Notes under the pieces: generated by a model | Database searches by the model: none | What the model was told of the DNA's origin: nothing | Seen by the model: only the letters and a program-made list of their open reading frames with translations | In this document: positions 1 to 11,292 of the stretch, piece after piece | Position numbering within the stretch: position 1 is the first letter of the stretch | How the letters are laid out: every line of letters begins with the position of its first letter | NCBI RefSeq assembly: GCF_046630445.1 | Contig: NC_092340.1 | Location: forward strand, 24,254,001-24,318,000 | DNA: 64,000 nt | Direction of reading: 5' to 3' | DNA from: Rutidosis leptorrhynchoides | Taxonomy: Eukaryota > Streptophyta > Magnoliopsida > Asterales > Asteraceae | Made by a program: the position numbers and the translations under genes

Positions 1-797
1 TGTTGGACTTTCTACCTTATTGGACTTAAGCCCACCCTACTCTAGCTAATGGATTTTTAAATTAGCCCAATTTTAATGGAATTATGACCCATTAGAATGT
101 AAGACAAAAATCCATTTAGATGAGCCAACATACTAGCATTTTTGTTAACCATTACTACATATGTTGCATGGGATCTCAACAATAAGCACCACCTTTAGAC
201 CACCACCATGCAAAAAGTAAAAAGTTGTCCCCTTGTCCCCCCAATACTTACGCCACCTAGCACCCTCCACCACTATAAATACCAAGCTTAGTTCACCTAT
301 TTAACACTTGATCTCATTCTCATTTTACACACACTTGCTCTCTAATTTTCTCTCTAGTCTTTCTCACACTAAAAATTGTAATTTTTAAATTTTTTTTTCT
401 TCTTCTTCTTCTTCTTCCTCTCATAATCACGACATCATCATCATAGAAAGATCAGGCTTTTTAGCTTTTTGATCTTGTTATATCTTGTAGATTCAAACTT
501 TGATTTGAATCCTTCAAGAACATGAAAGATTCAAGCTTTATAGCTTTGAATGTTCACTACTTTTGTTGGATCTAAGTTTTCTATCTTATGATCTCTTTAT
601 TTTGTTAAAAAGAACAAACCTTGTGTTTATGATCTTCATGAAACTTGAAGATCTAGCTTTTTGCTTTGAAGATCTTCAAGAACATAAAAGATTCAAGCTT
701 TCTAGCTTTGAAATCTCATAATTTTTGTTAAGGGATCCAAGCTCTCTAGCTTAGGATTTTATTACTTTGTTTGATCAAATTTATGTCTTGCTTGTTT
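1..797 (+). mobile_element. Family-A LTR A0, left piece (interrupted LTR)
   Basis: This stretch aligns throughout with the A1 5' LTR from about 1160 onward, so the window opens roughly 360 bp inside an LTR. A TATA box (tataaata) lies at 274-281, followed by a pyrimidine-rich leader and a TTC microsatellite near 400. The sequence stops at 797, where element A1 begins, and resumes at 40935 after the duplicated TGTTT. It has one copy of the 162-bp internal repeat where the A1 LTRs have two. Whether A0 is a solo LTR or the 3' LTR of a larger element cannot be decided, because its left end is outside the window. Confidence 0.9.
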
Positions 798-1435
798 TGT
801 AACGACCCGACTTTTTCGACTTATACTTTTGTGCTTGTTACTTTCACGAAACTGCGTATTTGTGCGTACTAAGCTATATTATATTCTGGAATCTTAATTC
901 ATGTTGATTACTTTCGTTTATATTTTAAAAAAAAAATGTTTTTAAGTACGTAGTTACTTAAATTGATCCTCAAATGCTTTTATGACAGTTAGTGTCACTT
1001 GACGTTTATAACGAGCTATGTACTCTGTACACGTTTAACTTTTGTCGTAATTGGAATATTATGACTACGTAAAACTAATTGTTATTTTCTAATGACAATT
1101 ACTTGGCTTATTGGTTGCTTAATTACGCTTAGTAATTTTCTAATGCACACTAGTTACTCTTATTGGACTTTCTACCTTATTGGACTTAAGCCCACCCTAC
1201 TCTAGCTAATGGACTTTTAAGTTAGCCCAATTTTAATGGAATTATGACCCATTAAGAAGTAGGACAAAAACTCATTAAGATGAGCCAACATACTAGCATT
1301 TTTGTTAACCATTACTACGTATATTGCATGGGATCCCAACAATAAGCACCACCTTTAGACCACCACCATGCAAAAAGTAAAGTTTGTCCCCCACTTGTCC
1401 CCCCATAACCCACGGCCTACACACCCCTCCACCAT

Positions 1436-1443
1436 TATAAATA
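1436..1443 (+). promoter_or_regulatory. TATA box of the A1 5' LTR promoter
   Basis: The motif tataaata sits in a C-rich context and is followed about 30 bp later by a CT-rich stretch of the kind seen at plant transcription starts. It is conserved in A0 (274-281) and in the A1 3' LTR (38583-38590). Transcription start near 1470 is inferred. Confidence 0.6.
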
Positions 1444-1700
1444 TTAAGCCTCATCCTCCCATTTCACACTTGATCTCATTCTCATTTTACACACACTTGC
1501 TCTCTAATTTTCTCTCTAGTCTTTCTCACACTAAAAATTGTAAGTTTTAAATTTTCTTCTTCTTCTTCTTCTCATAATCACGACATCATCATCATATTAA
1601 GATCAAGCTTTCTAGCTTTTTGATCTTGTTATATCTTGTAGATTCAAACTTTGATTTGAATCCTTCAAGAACATGAAAGATTCAAGCTTTCTAGCTTTGA

Positions 1701-2024
1701 ATCTTCATTTACTTTGTTGGATCTAAGTTTTCTAGCTTATGATCTCTTTATTTTGTTAAAAAGATCAAAACTTGTATTTATGATCTTCATGAAACTTGAA
1801 GATCTAGCCTTTTGCTTTAAAGATCTTCAAGAACATAAAAGATTCAAGCTTTCTAACTTTGGATCTTCATTACTTTGATGGATCTAAGCTTTATAGCTTG
1901 AGATCACTTTGTTTTTGCTAAAAGATCAAAACTTGTGTTTATGATCTTCATGAAACTTGAAGATCTAGCTTTTTGCTTTTTAGATCTTCAAGAACATAAA
2001 AGATTCAAGCTTTCTAGCTTTGAA
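1701..2024 (+). repeat. 162-bp tandem repeat, two units, in A1 5' LTR
   Basis: Units at 1701-1862 and 1863-2024 both start atcttcatt and run through the same run of gatct/aagctt-rich words. The A1 3' LTR also has two units and A0 has one. Confidence 0.8.
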
Positions 2025-2920
2025 ATCTCATAATTATTTGTAAGGGATCCAAGCTTTTTAGCTTAGGGTTTCATTACTTTGTTTGATCAAATTTATGTAT
2101 CTTGCTTGTTGATTGAATCAAAAGTTTATATCTTTAATCTTGAATAGAACTTGTAATTGTGTTAAGACTAAGAACATGATGTAACCTTGGTTCATCATCC
2201 TTCTAAAACTCTTAAGTGAGTTTTATTACTCCTTAGTCTTGACATTATGTGTTGATGGTTGAAACTTGGTCAAAATGATGCTAAAACATCAAGAGTTGTA
2301 CACTTAAGGCTTATATGCATCAAGGATGAGAACCGTGATGAGCATCAAGCACCAAGAAACCCACCGGAGCACTTGTTTTCTGTTATTCGGGGTCTGATCA
2401 GACTCCTGGAGCTTCTGAAAAGTTGATTTTCAGATAGTTCGTTTCGAGTAGATGACTTTTCGTTTAAGACTCGCCTAAATCCGATATACGGTTTAGGATT
2501 TATAGCCTTCCAAAAATCACTACGCCTTTGTAACGTCGTGCTGAAAAATTCTGACCTACTCGCGCTTGAACCGTCACCATGGTCAAACAACATCGAGTTA
2601 GGATCTGAAAATTGGACAGTGGTACAAGGACTCACATACGGAGCCTTGGCCACTGACCACACTTCTTTTCGATTTGCATAGAGGTCGTAACAGCTGTCCG
2701 AAGTCAGCATTTTGTTTCGATCTCTATTCTTGTTGAAAACTTACTTTATCTTTTACGAATGATGATGATGATGATAATGATACTTAAGACTTAACTTATT
2801 TACTTTAAAACTTTTGGGGATAATATACTGACTTAGTGACCTTTGACATAGGTTGAGGACCTTTCGGACCGACTTACTACTTGCATACTTTTCATATCAA
2901 CATTTAATGCATCTTTCACT

Positions 2921-3450
2921 ATGAGTTATAGCTCCCTTTCTACTTTACTATTTTTGAGACTGAAAATACATGCGCTTTTTATATTTTACATACTAGATAC
3001 GAGTACTTAAACTTTATATATGTGTGGGTGACATAACGACACAAAGATTCCCCTTAGCTCGGTAACGTTTAACTATTGGTTTATGAACCGGTAGACGCGA
3101 ATCTTAGATATGGATCCACAGGGTTTGACATCCCCACTCGGGCTAGTCGCGCTAGCATTCAATGGGTGTTTAATACTTCGTAAACTTACACACTCGCCAA
3201 GTGTACTTTTAGGGGGTAATATTACGTCAAGTTAGTTACCGGGTGCCCACGGATAAGCATATACTTTATCATACTGATTTGAATTACTGATTTGAAACGC
3301 TGGTTTGAAGCACTGAAATCTAGTGGTCTACATTACATTACTGTTTACGATCAAACTATAGCTCACCAACATTCGTGTTGACTTTTTAAAGCATATATTT
3401 CTCAGGTGCTTAGACGTTGTTGCTTCCACTGCTAGACTTGATGTTATAGT
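2921..3450 (+). other. Conserved LTR core (family A copy)
   Basis: It carries, in order, gagttatagctcc, a word close to gagaatacatgc, a tacaagtac-like word, gacgcgaatc, a gatccataggg-type word, ctcaccaac, gtgttgac and tttctcaggt, then cttccgctg. The same words in the same order occur in family B (6961-7480) and family D (34912-35450). AG of ctcag is at 3404-3405, 367 bp before the LTR end. Its function is unknown; a splice acceptor at its end is one reading. Confidence 0.7.
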
Positions 3451-3774
3451 CTTGGTGTTATAGACTTGCTGTTACAGACTCGTTGTGTTAGACTTCCGCT
3501 GCATTGTTTAGAGATGTCTCAAGCATGGAAATTTTCATTTTGCATTCACAACTTATGTTAATTACGAGCTATAGTTTTGTAATGACCTGTGTGTCACGTA
3601 CTATGTTTTCTAATCGTAGAAGCACGTTATCATTTGTAAAACATTTGACGTTGGTAAAAACGTTACTTTTTCATGAATGCAAAACTTGTTTTAAACAGCG
3701 TATAATGTTGTAACCGAGTAATGATCCTATTGTTGATGATCCGTACATGTTGATTTTGTACGGGGCGTCACATT

Positions 3775-3786
3775 TGGTATCAGAGC
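3775..3786 (+). other. A1 primer-binding site (initiator tRNA-Met type)
   Basis: TGGTATCAGAGC starts two bases after the LTR end and is complementary to the 3' end of plant initiator tRNA-Met over 12 nt. The next bases (attggt) do not extend the match. Confidence 0.85.
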
Positions 3787-4505
3787 ATTGGTTGTAGGGA
3801 ATTAGGTTGCATTAGTGTGTCTTGACCGAGTCGAGTAGGATTTACTAATAGGACTAATCTACAACTTGCTCGTTTACTTGTTTCTGCGGAACTGCTGCAT
3901 GCTACTGTTATATATTACTGCATGTTACTGCTTATTACAACTGCATACTACTGGTTACCTGATACTACTGCATGACACTACTATCTACTATAGTTTTGTG
4001 TACTGCAATAGACTACCTAGGTTATTGTTGATGTTGTTTCTTGCTACATGTCTGCTATTCGCTGTACCGACTTGGAAAATTTATCTTTCCTAGTTCAGAT
4101 GTTTTTCTGAACCCTTTTCCCACTCGTCTAACCCTAAGGACTAGTATTGTCATCCACCTGTTACTACCGTTCCACCGTTCTAGAGATCGAAACATTACTT
4201 CAAGTAAACTAGGAAGAGTACCCCTCGGATTACACGCCCACTAAAGTTGATCCTCGGAGAAGGATATATGTGAGGACTTGTCGGAGTAACCGCACCTCGC
4301 CCCACCCCCCGAGCTCACCCTAATTAGCCACGTACAATTTATGAACATTAGAAGGTTGTTTAGTTTCCGCAAGTTGACCCGTATCCCGTACACTTTCATG
4401 ACCGTCACTTATCTCTTTCATTCTTCACCACTACTCGACGATCTAACGACACTTCTGGACTTAGGTCCCTAACACTCATAGGCATTGGAGAAGCTGGGAA
4501 GGCAT
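3787..4505 (+). pseudogene. A1 leader and decayed gag start
   Basis: The first part resembles the leader of family B (gcattagtgtgtctt and following bases are shared). Next comes a short-period ctgcat/tact-rich stretch (3890-4000), then sequence without a usable long frame up to the B1 insertion. A gag start would be expected here by position, but I cannot identify Gag motifs. The last five bases, GGCAT, are the B1 target-site duplication. Confidence 0.55.
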
Positions 4506-7500
4506 TGTAGTGACACGAACTTTTCCATGTTTATATATATATTAAATGAAATTGTTATTTACATGATTAAGTGTTTCCAACATGTTAAGTAATCAAACTT
4601 GTTAAGACTTGATTAATTGAAATAGGTTTCATATAGACAATTGACCACCCAAGTTGACTGGTGATTCACGAACGTTAAAACTTGTAAAAACTATATGATG
4701 ACATATATATGGTTATATATATATAGTTAACATGATATTATGATATGTAATCATATCATTAAGTATATTAACAATGAACTACATATGTAAAAACAACACT
4801 ACTAACTTAATGATTTTGAAACGAGACATATATGTAACGATTATCGTTGTAACGACATTTAATGTATATATATCATATTAAGAGATATTAGTACATCATA
4901 ATATCATGATAATATAATAATTTAAAATCTCATTTGATATTATAAACATTGGGTTAACAACATTTAACAAGATCGTTAACCTAAAGGTTTCAAAACAACA
5001 CTTACATGTAACGACTAACGATGACTTAACGACTCAGTTAAAATGTATATACATGTAGTGTTTTAATATGTATTCATACACTTTTGAAAGGCTTCAAGAC
5101 ACTTATCAAAATACTTCTACTTAACAAAAATGCTTACAATTACATCCTCGTTCAGTTTCATCAACAATTCTACTCGTATGCACCCGTATTCGTACTCGTA
5201 CAATACACAGCTTTTAGATATATGCACTATTGGTATATACACTCTAATGATCAGGTATTAGCAGCCCATATGAGTTACCTAACACATGTGGGAACCATCA
5301 TTTGGCAACTAGCATGAAATATCTCATAAAATTACAAAAATATGAGTAATCATTCATGACTTATTTACATGAAAACAAAAATTACATATCCTTTATATCT
5401 AATCCATACACCAACGACCAAAAACACCTATAAACACTTTCATTCTTCAATTTTCTTCATCTAATTGATCTCTCTCAAGTTCTATCTTCAAGTTCTAAGT
5501 GTTCTTCATAAATTTTACAAGTTCTAGTTTCATAAAATTAAGAATACTTCCAAGTTTGCTAGCTTACTTCCAATCTTGTAGAGTGATCATCCAACCTCAA
5601 GAAATCTTTCTTATTTACAGTAAGATATCTTTCTAATATAAGGTAATACTCATATTCAAACTTTGATTCAATTTCTATAACTATAACAATCTTATTTCGA
5701 GTGGAAATCTTACTTGAACTTGTTTTCGTGTCATGATTCTACTTCAAGAACTTTCAAGCCATCCAAGGATCCTTTGGAGCTAGATCCATTTTTCTCATTT
5801 CCAGTAGCTTTATCCAGAAAACTTGAGGTAGTAATGATGTCCATAACATCATTCGATTCCTAGATATAAAGCTATCTTATTCGAAGGTTTAAACTTGTAA
5901 TCACTAGAACATAGTTTAGTTAATTCTAAAGTTGTTCGCAAACAAAAGTTAATCCTTCTAACATGACTTTTAAAATAAACTAAACACATGTTCTTTATCT
6001 ATATGATATGCTAACTTAATGATTTAAAACCTAAAAACACGAAGAACACCGTAAAACCGGACATACGCCGTCGTAGTAACACCGCGGGCTGTTTTGGGTT
6101 AGTTAATTAAAAACTATGATAAACTTTGATTTAAAAGTTGTTCTTCTGGGAAAATGATTTTTCTTATGAACATGAAATTATATCCAAAAATCATGGTTAA
6201 ACTCAAAGTGAAAGTATGTTTTCCAAAATGGTCATCAAGATGTCGTTTTTTCGACGGAAATGACTACCTCTTTAGTAATTGACATGCAACTTAAATTTCT
6301 GACTATAAACTTATACCTTTTCTGTTTAGATTCATAAAATAGAGTTCAATATGAAACCATAGCAATTTGATTCACTCAAAACGGATTTAAAACGAAGAAG
6401 TTATGGGTAAAACAAGATTGGATAATTTTTCTTGTTGTAGCAACGTGAAAATTGGTAACAAATTTATATTAATCATATCCTAGCTAACTTATATTGTATT
6501 ATACATGTATTCTAATATATTATGTAATCTTGGGATACCATAGACACGTATGCAAATGTTTTGACATATCATATCGACCCATGTGTATATATTATTTGGA
6601 ACAACCATAGACACTCTATATGCAGTAATGTGGGAGTTAGCTATACAGGGTTGAGGTTGATTCCAAAAATATATATACTTTGAGTTGTGATCTAGCATGA
6701 GACGTGTATACACTGGGCCGTGGATTGATTCAAGATAATATATATCAATTTTTTTTCTGTACATCTAACGTTGGACAACTAGTTGTAGGTTACTAACGAG
6801 GACAGCTGACTTAATAAACTTAAAACATCAAAATGTATTAAAAGTGTTGTAAATATATTTTGAACATACTTTGATATATATGTACATATTTGTTATAGGT
6901 TCGTGAATCGCCAACCGGTGGCCAAGTCTTACTTCCCGAGGAAGTAAAAATCTGTGAAAGTGAGTTATAGTCCCACTTTTAAAATCTAATATTTTTGGGA
7001 TGAGAATACATGCAGGTTTTATAAATGATTTACAAAATAGACACAAGTACGTGGAACTACATTCTATGGTTGAATTATCGAAATCGAATATGCCCCTTTT
7101 TATTAAGTCTGGTAATCTAAGAATTAGGGAACAGACACCCTAATTGACGCGAATCCTAAAGATAGATCTATTGGGCCTAACGAACCCCATCCAAAGTACC
7201 GGATGCTTTAGTACTTCAAAATTTATATCATATCCGAAGGGTGTCCCGGAATGATGGGGATATTCTTATATATGCATCTTGTTAATGTCGGTTACTAGGT
7301 GTTCACCATATGAATGAATTTTATCTCTATGTATGGGATGTATATTGAAATATGAAATCTTGTGGTCTATTATTATGATTTGATAATATATAGGTTAAAC
7401 CTATAACTCACCAACATTTTTGTTGACGTTTTAAGCATGTTTATTCTCAGGTGATTATTAAGAGCTTCCGCTGTTGCATACTAAAATAAGAACAAGATTT

Positions 7501-7794
7501 GGAGTCCATGCTTGTATGATATTATGTAAAAACTGCATTCAATAAACTTATTTTTGATGTAATATATTCTTATTGTAAACCATTATGTAATGGTCGTGTG
7601 TAAACGGTATATTTTAGATTATCATTATTTGATAATCTACGTAATGCTTTTTAAACCTTTATAGATAAAATAAAGGTTATGGTTGTTTTAAAAATGAATG
7701 CAGTCTTTGAAAAACGTCTCATATAGAGGTTAAAACCACGTGACAAAATCAATTAATATGGAACGTTTATAATCAATATGAATGGGACATTTCA
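4506..7794 (+). repeat. B1 5' LTR
   Basis: An LTR of about 3.29 kb paired with 27037-30337. A weak TATA-like word (tatat, 5394-5398) precedes a CT-rich leader. A donor-like AG|GTAATA lies near 5643. The conserved core is at about 6961-7480, with its ctcag|gt at 7449-7450, 344 bp before the LTR end. Confidence 0.95.
6961..7480 (+). other. Conserved LTR core (family B copy)
   Basis: It has the same ordered words as the family A and D cores: gagttatagtcc, gagaatacatgc, agacacaagtac, gacgcgaatcc, ctcaccaacatt, gttgac, tttattctcaggt and gcttccgctgt. It is present in all six family-B LTRs of the window. Confidence 0.7.
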
Positions 7795-7796
7795 GT

Positions 7797-7808
7797 TGGT
7801 ATCCGAGC
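7797..7808 (+). other. B1 primer-binding site, variant TGGTATCCGAGC
   Basis: It starts two bases after the LTR end. It differs by one base (A to C at position 8) from the initiator tRNA-Met complement seen in B2 and A1. B3 has the same variant. Confidence 0.8.
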
Positions 7809-7843
7809 GTTGGTCTTAGAGAACTAGAATTTTGCAGTAGTGT

Positions 7844-10800
7844 TGTAGTGACCCGAACTTTTCCATGTTTATATATGTTAATTGAGATTGATATTTACAT
7901 GATTAAATGTTTCCAACATGTTAAGCAATCAAACTTGTTAAGACTTGATTAATTGAAATATGTTTCATATAGACAATTGACCACCCAAGTTAACCGGTGA
8001 TTCACGAACGTTAAAACTTGTAAAAACTATATGATGACATATATATGGATATATATATAGTTAACATGATACTATGATAAGTAAACATATCATTAAGTAT
8101 ATTAACAATGAACTACATATGTAAAAACAAGACTACTAACTTAATGATTTTTAAACGAGACATATATGTAACGATTATCGTTGTAAAGACATTTAATGTA
8201 TATATATCATATTAAGAGATATTCATACATGATAATATAATAATTTAAAATCTCATTTGATATTATAAACATTGGGTTAACAACATTTAACAAGATCGTT
8301 AACCTAAAGGTTTCAAAACAACACTTACATGTAACGACTAACGATGACTTAACGACTCAGTTAAAATGTATATACATGTAGTGTTTTAATATGTATTTAT
8401 ACACTTTTGAAAGACTTCAATACACTTATCAAAATACTTCTACTTAACAAAAATGCTTACAATTACATCCTCGTTCAGTTTCATCAACAATTCTACTCGT
8501 ATGCACCCGTATTCGTACTCGTACAATACACAGCTTTTAGATGTATGTACTATTGGTATATACACTCCAATGATCAGCTCTTAGCAGCCCATGTGAGTCA
8601 CCTAACACATGTGGGAACCATCATTTGGCAACTAGCATGAAATATCTCATAAAATTACAAAAATATGAGTAATCATTCATGACTTATTTACATGAAAACA
8701 AAATTACATATCCTTTATATCTAATCCATACACCAACGACCAAAAACACCTACAAACACTTTCATTCTTCAATTTTCTTCATCTAATTGATCTCTCTCAA
8801 GTTCTATCTTCAAGTTCTAAGTGTTCTTCATAAATTCCAAAAGTTCTAGTTTCATAAAATCAAGAATACTTTCAAGTTTGCTAGCTCACTTCCAATCTTG
8901 TAAGGTGATCATCCAACCTCAAGAAATCTTTGTTTCTTACAGTAGGTTATCATTCTAATACAAGGTAATAATCATATTCAAACTTTGGTTCAATTTCTAT
9001 AACTATAACAATCTTATTTCAAGTGATGATCTTACTTGAACTTGTTTTCGTGTCATGATTCTGCTTCAAGAACTTCGAGCCATCCAAGGATCCATTGAAG
9101 CTAGATCCATTTTTCTCTTTTCCAGTAGGTTTATCCAAGGAACTTAAGGTAGTAATGATGTTCATAACATCATTCAATTCATACATATAAAGCTATCTTA
9201 TTCGAAGGTTTAAACTTGTAATCACTAGAACATAGTTTAGTTAATTCTAAACTTGTTCGCAAACAAAAGTTAATCCTTCTAACTTGACTTTTAAAATCAA
9301 CTAAACACATGTTCTATATCTATATGATAGGCTAACTTAATGATTTAAAACCTGGAAACACGAAAAACACCGTAAAACCGGATTTACGCCGTCGTAGTAA
9401 CACCGCGGGCTGTTTTGGGTTAGTTAATTAAAAACTATGATAAACTTTGATTTAAAAGTTGTTATTCTGAGAAAATGATTTTTATTATGAACATGAAACT
9501 ATATCCAAAAATTATGGTTAAACTCAAAGTGGAAGTATGTTTTCTAAAATGGTCATCTAGACGTCGTTCTTTCGACTGAAATGACTACCTTTACAAAAAC
9601 GACTTGTAACTTATTTTTCCGACTATAAACATATACTTTTTCTGTTTAGATTCATAAAATAGAGTTCAATATGAAACCATAGCAATTTTATTCACTCAAA
9701 ACGGATTTAAAATGAAGAAGTTATGGGTAAAACAAGATTGGATAATTTTTCTCATTTTAGCTACGTGAAAATTGGTAACAAATCTATTCCAACCATAACT
9801 TAATCAACTTGTATTGTATATTATGTAATCTTGAGATACCATAGACACGTATACAATGTTTCGACCTATCATGTCGACACATCTATATATATTTCGGAAT
9901 AACCATAGACACTCTATATGTGAATGTTGGAGTTAGCTATACAGGGTTGAGGTTGATTCCAAAATATATATAGTTTGAGTTGTGATCAATACTGAGATAC
10001 GTATACACTGGGTCGTGGATTGATTCAAGATAATATTTATCGATTTATTTCTGTATATCTAACTGTGGACAACTAGTTGTAGGTTACTAACGAGGACAGC
10101 TGACTTAATAAACTTAAAACATCAAAATATATTAAAAGTGTTGTAAATATATTTTGAACATACTTTGATATATATGTATATATTGTTATAGGTTCGTGAA
10201 TCAACCAGTGGCCAAGTCTTACTTCCCGACGAAGTAAAAATCTGTAAAAGTGAGTTATAGTCCCACTTTTAAAATCTAATATTTTTGGGATGAGAATACA
10301 TGCAGGTTTTATAAATGATTTACAAAATAGACACAAGTACGTGAAACTACATTCTATGGTTGAATTATCGAAATCGAATATGCCCCTTTTTATTAAGTCT
10401 GGTAATCTAAGAATTAGGGAACAGACACCCTAATTGACGCGAATCCTAAAGATAGATCTATTGGGCCTAACAAACCCCATCCAAAGTACCGGATGCTTTA
10501 GTACTTCGAAATTTATATCATATCCGAAGGGTGTCCCGGAATGATGGGGATATTCTTATATATGCATCTTGTTAATGTCGGTTACCAGGTGTTCACCATA
10601 TGAATGATTTTTATCTCTATGTATGGGATGTGTATTGAAATATGAAATCTTGTGGTCTATTATTATGATTTGATATATATAGGTTAAACCTATAACTCAC
10701 CAACATTTTTGTTGACATTTTAAGCATGTTTATTCTCAGGTGATTATTAAGAGCTTCCGCTGTCGCATACTTAAATAAGGACGAGATTTGGAGTCCATGC

Positions 10801-11082
10801 TTGAATGATATTGTGTAAAAACTGCATTCAAGAAACTTATTTTGTTGTAACATATTTGTATTGTAAACCATTATGTAATGGTCGTGTGTAAACAGGATAT
10901 TTTAGATTATCATTATTTGATAATCTACGTAAAGCTTTTTAAACCTTTATTGATGAAATAAAGGTTATGGTTTGTTTTAAAATGAATGCAGTCTTTGAAA
11001 AACGTCTCATATAGAGGTCAAAACCTCGCAACGAAATCAATTAATATGGAACGTTTTTAATCAATAAGAACGGGACATTTCA
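7844..11082 (+). repeat. B2 5' LTR
   Basis: A 3.24-kb LTR that starts tgtagtgacccg and ends gggacatttca. It lacks an 11-bp piece near 8235 that the 3' LTR keeps. A core with ctcag|gt lies near 10737-10739. The polyadenylation-like word aataaagg occurs near 10970. Confidence 0.95.
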
Positions 11083-11084
11083 GT

Positions 11085-11096
11085 TGGTATCAGAGC
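11085..11096 (+). other. B2 primer-binding site (initiator tRNA-Met type)
   Basis: TGGTATCAGAGC, two bases after the LTR end, is a 12-nt complement of the initiator tRNA-Met 3' end. It is followed by gttgg, which does not extend the match. Confidence 0.85.
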
Positions 11097-11292
11097 GTTG
11101 GTCTTAGAGAACCAGAATTTTGCATTAGTGTGTCTTATCGAGTTTGTTAGGATACATTAGTGAGTCTGGACTTCGACCGTGTTTACTTGAAAAAATGATT
11201 GCTTAACAAATTTTGTTGGAAACTATATATTTTTAACATGTGAATATTATGTGATATATTAATCTCTTAACGCGTTTGATATTATGTGATAG

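Larger units (their letters stand above)
798..3772 (+). repeat. A1 5' LTR
   Basis: An LTR of about 2.98 kb bounded by TG...CA and paired with 37949-40929. It has a TATA box at 1436-1443, a CT-rich leader, a good splice-donor-like site (GTAAGT at 1540-1545), two 162-bp tandem units (1701-1862, 1863-2024), a GAT microsatellite near 2760, and a conserved core at about 2921-3450 that is shared with LTR families B and D. Confidence 0.95.

Noticed and set aside
1600-2030. Regular repeats in family-A LTRs as a possible CRISPR-like array
   Set aside because: The repeats are long tandem units without unique spacers, in a plant LTR; a CRISPR array is not plausible.
2345-2710. 121-aa minus-strand frame in the A1 5' LTR
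   Set aside because: It has no domain, and the corresponding sequences in the A1 3' LTR and A0 have substitutions and no comparable open frame.
5084-5317. A 77-aa frame repeated in every family-B LTR (also 8407, 18255, 27617, and minus strand 47761, 57617)
   Set aside because: It starts at TTG rather than ATG, lies upstream of or around the promoter region, and recurs only because the LTR itself is repeated.
10073-10336. Minus-strand frames of 72-87 aa (starting MCLFCKSF) in family-B LTRs
   Set aside because: They are antisense frames across the conserved LTR core, with no recognisable domain and frame changes between subfamilies.
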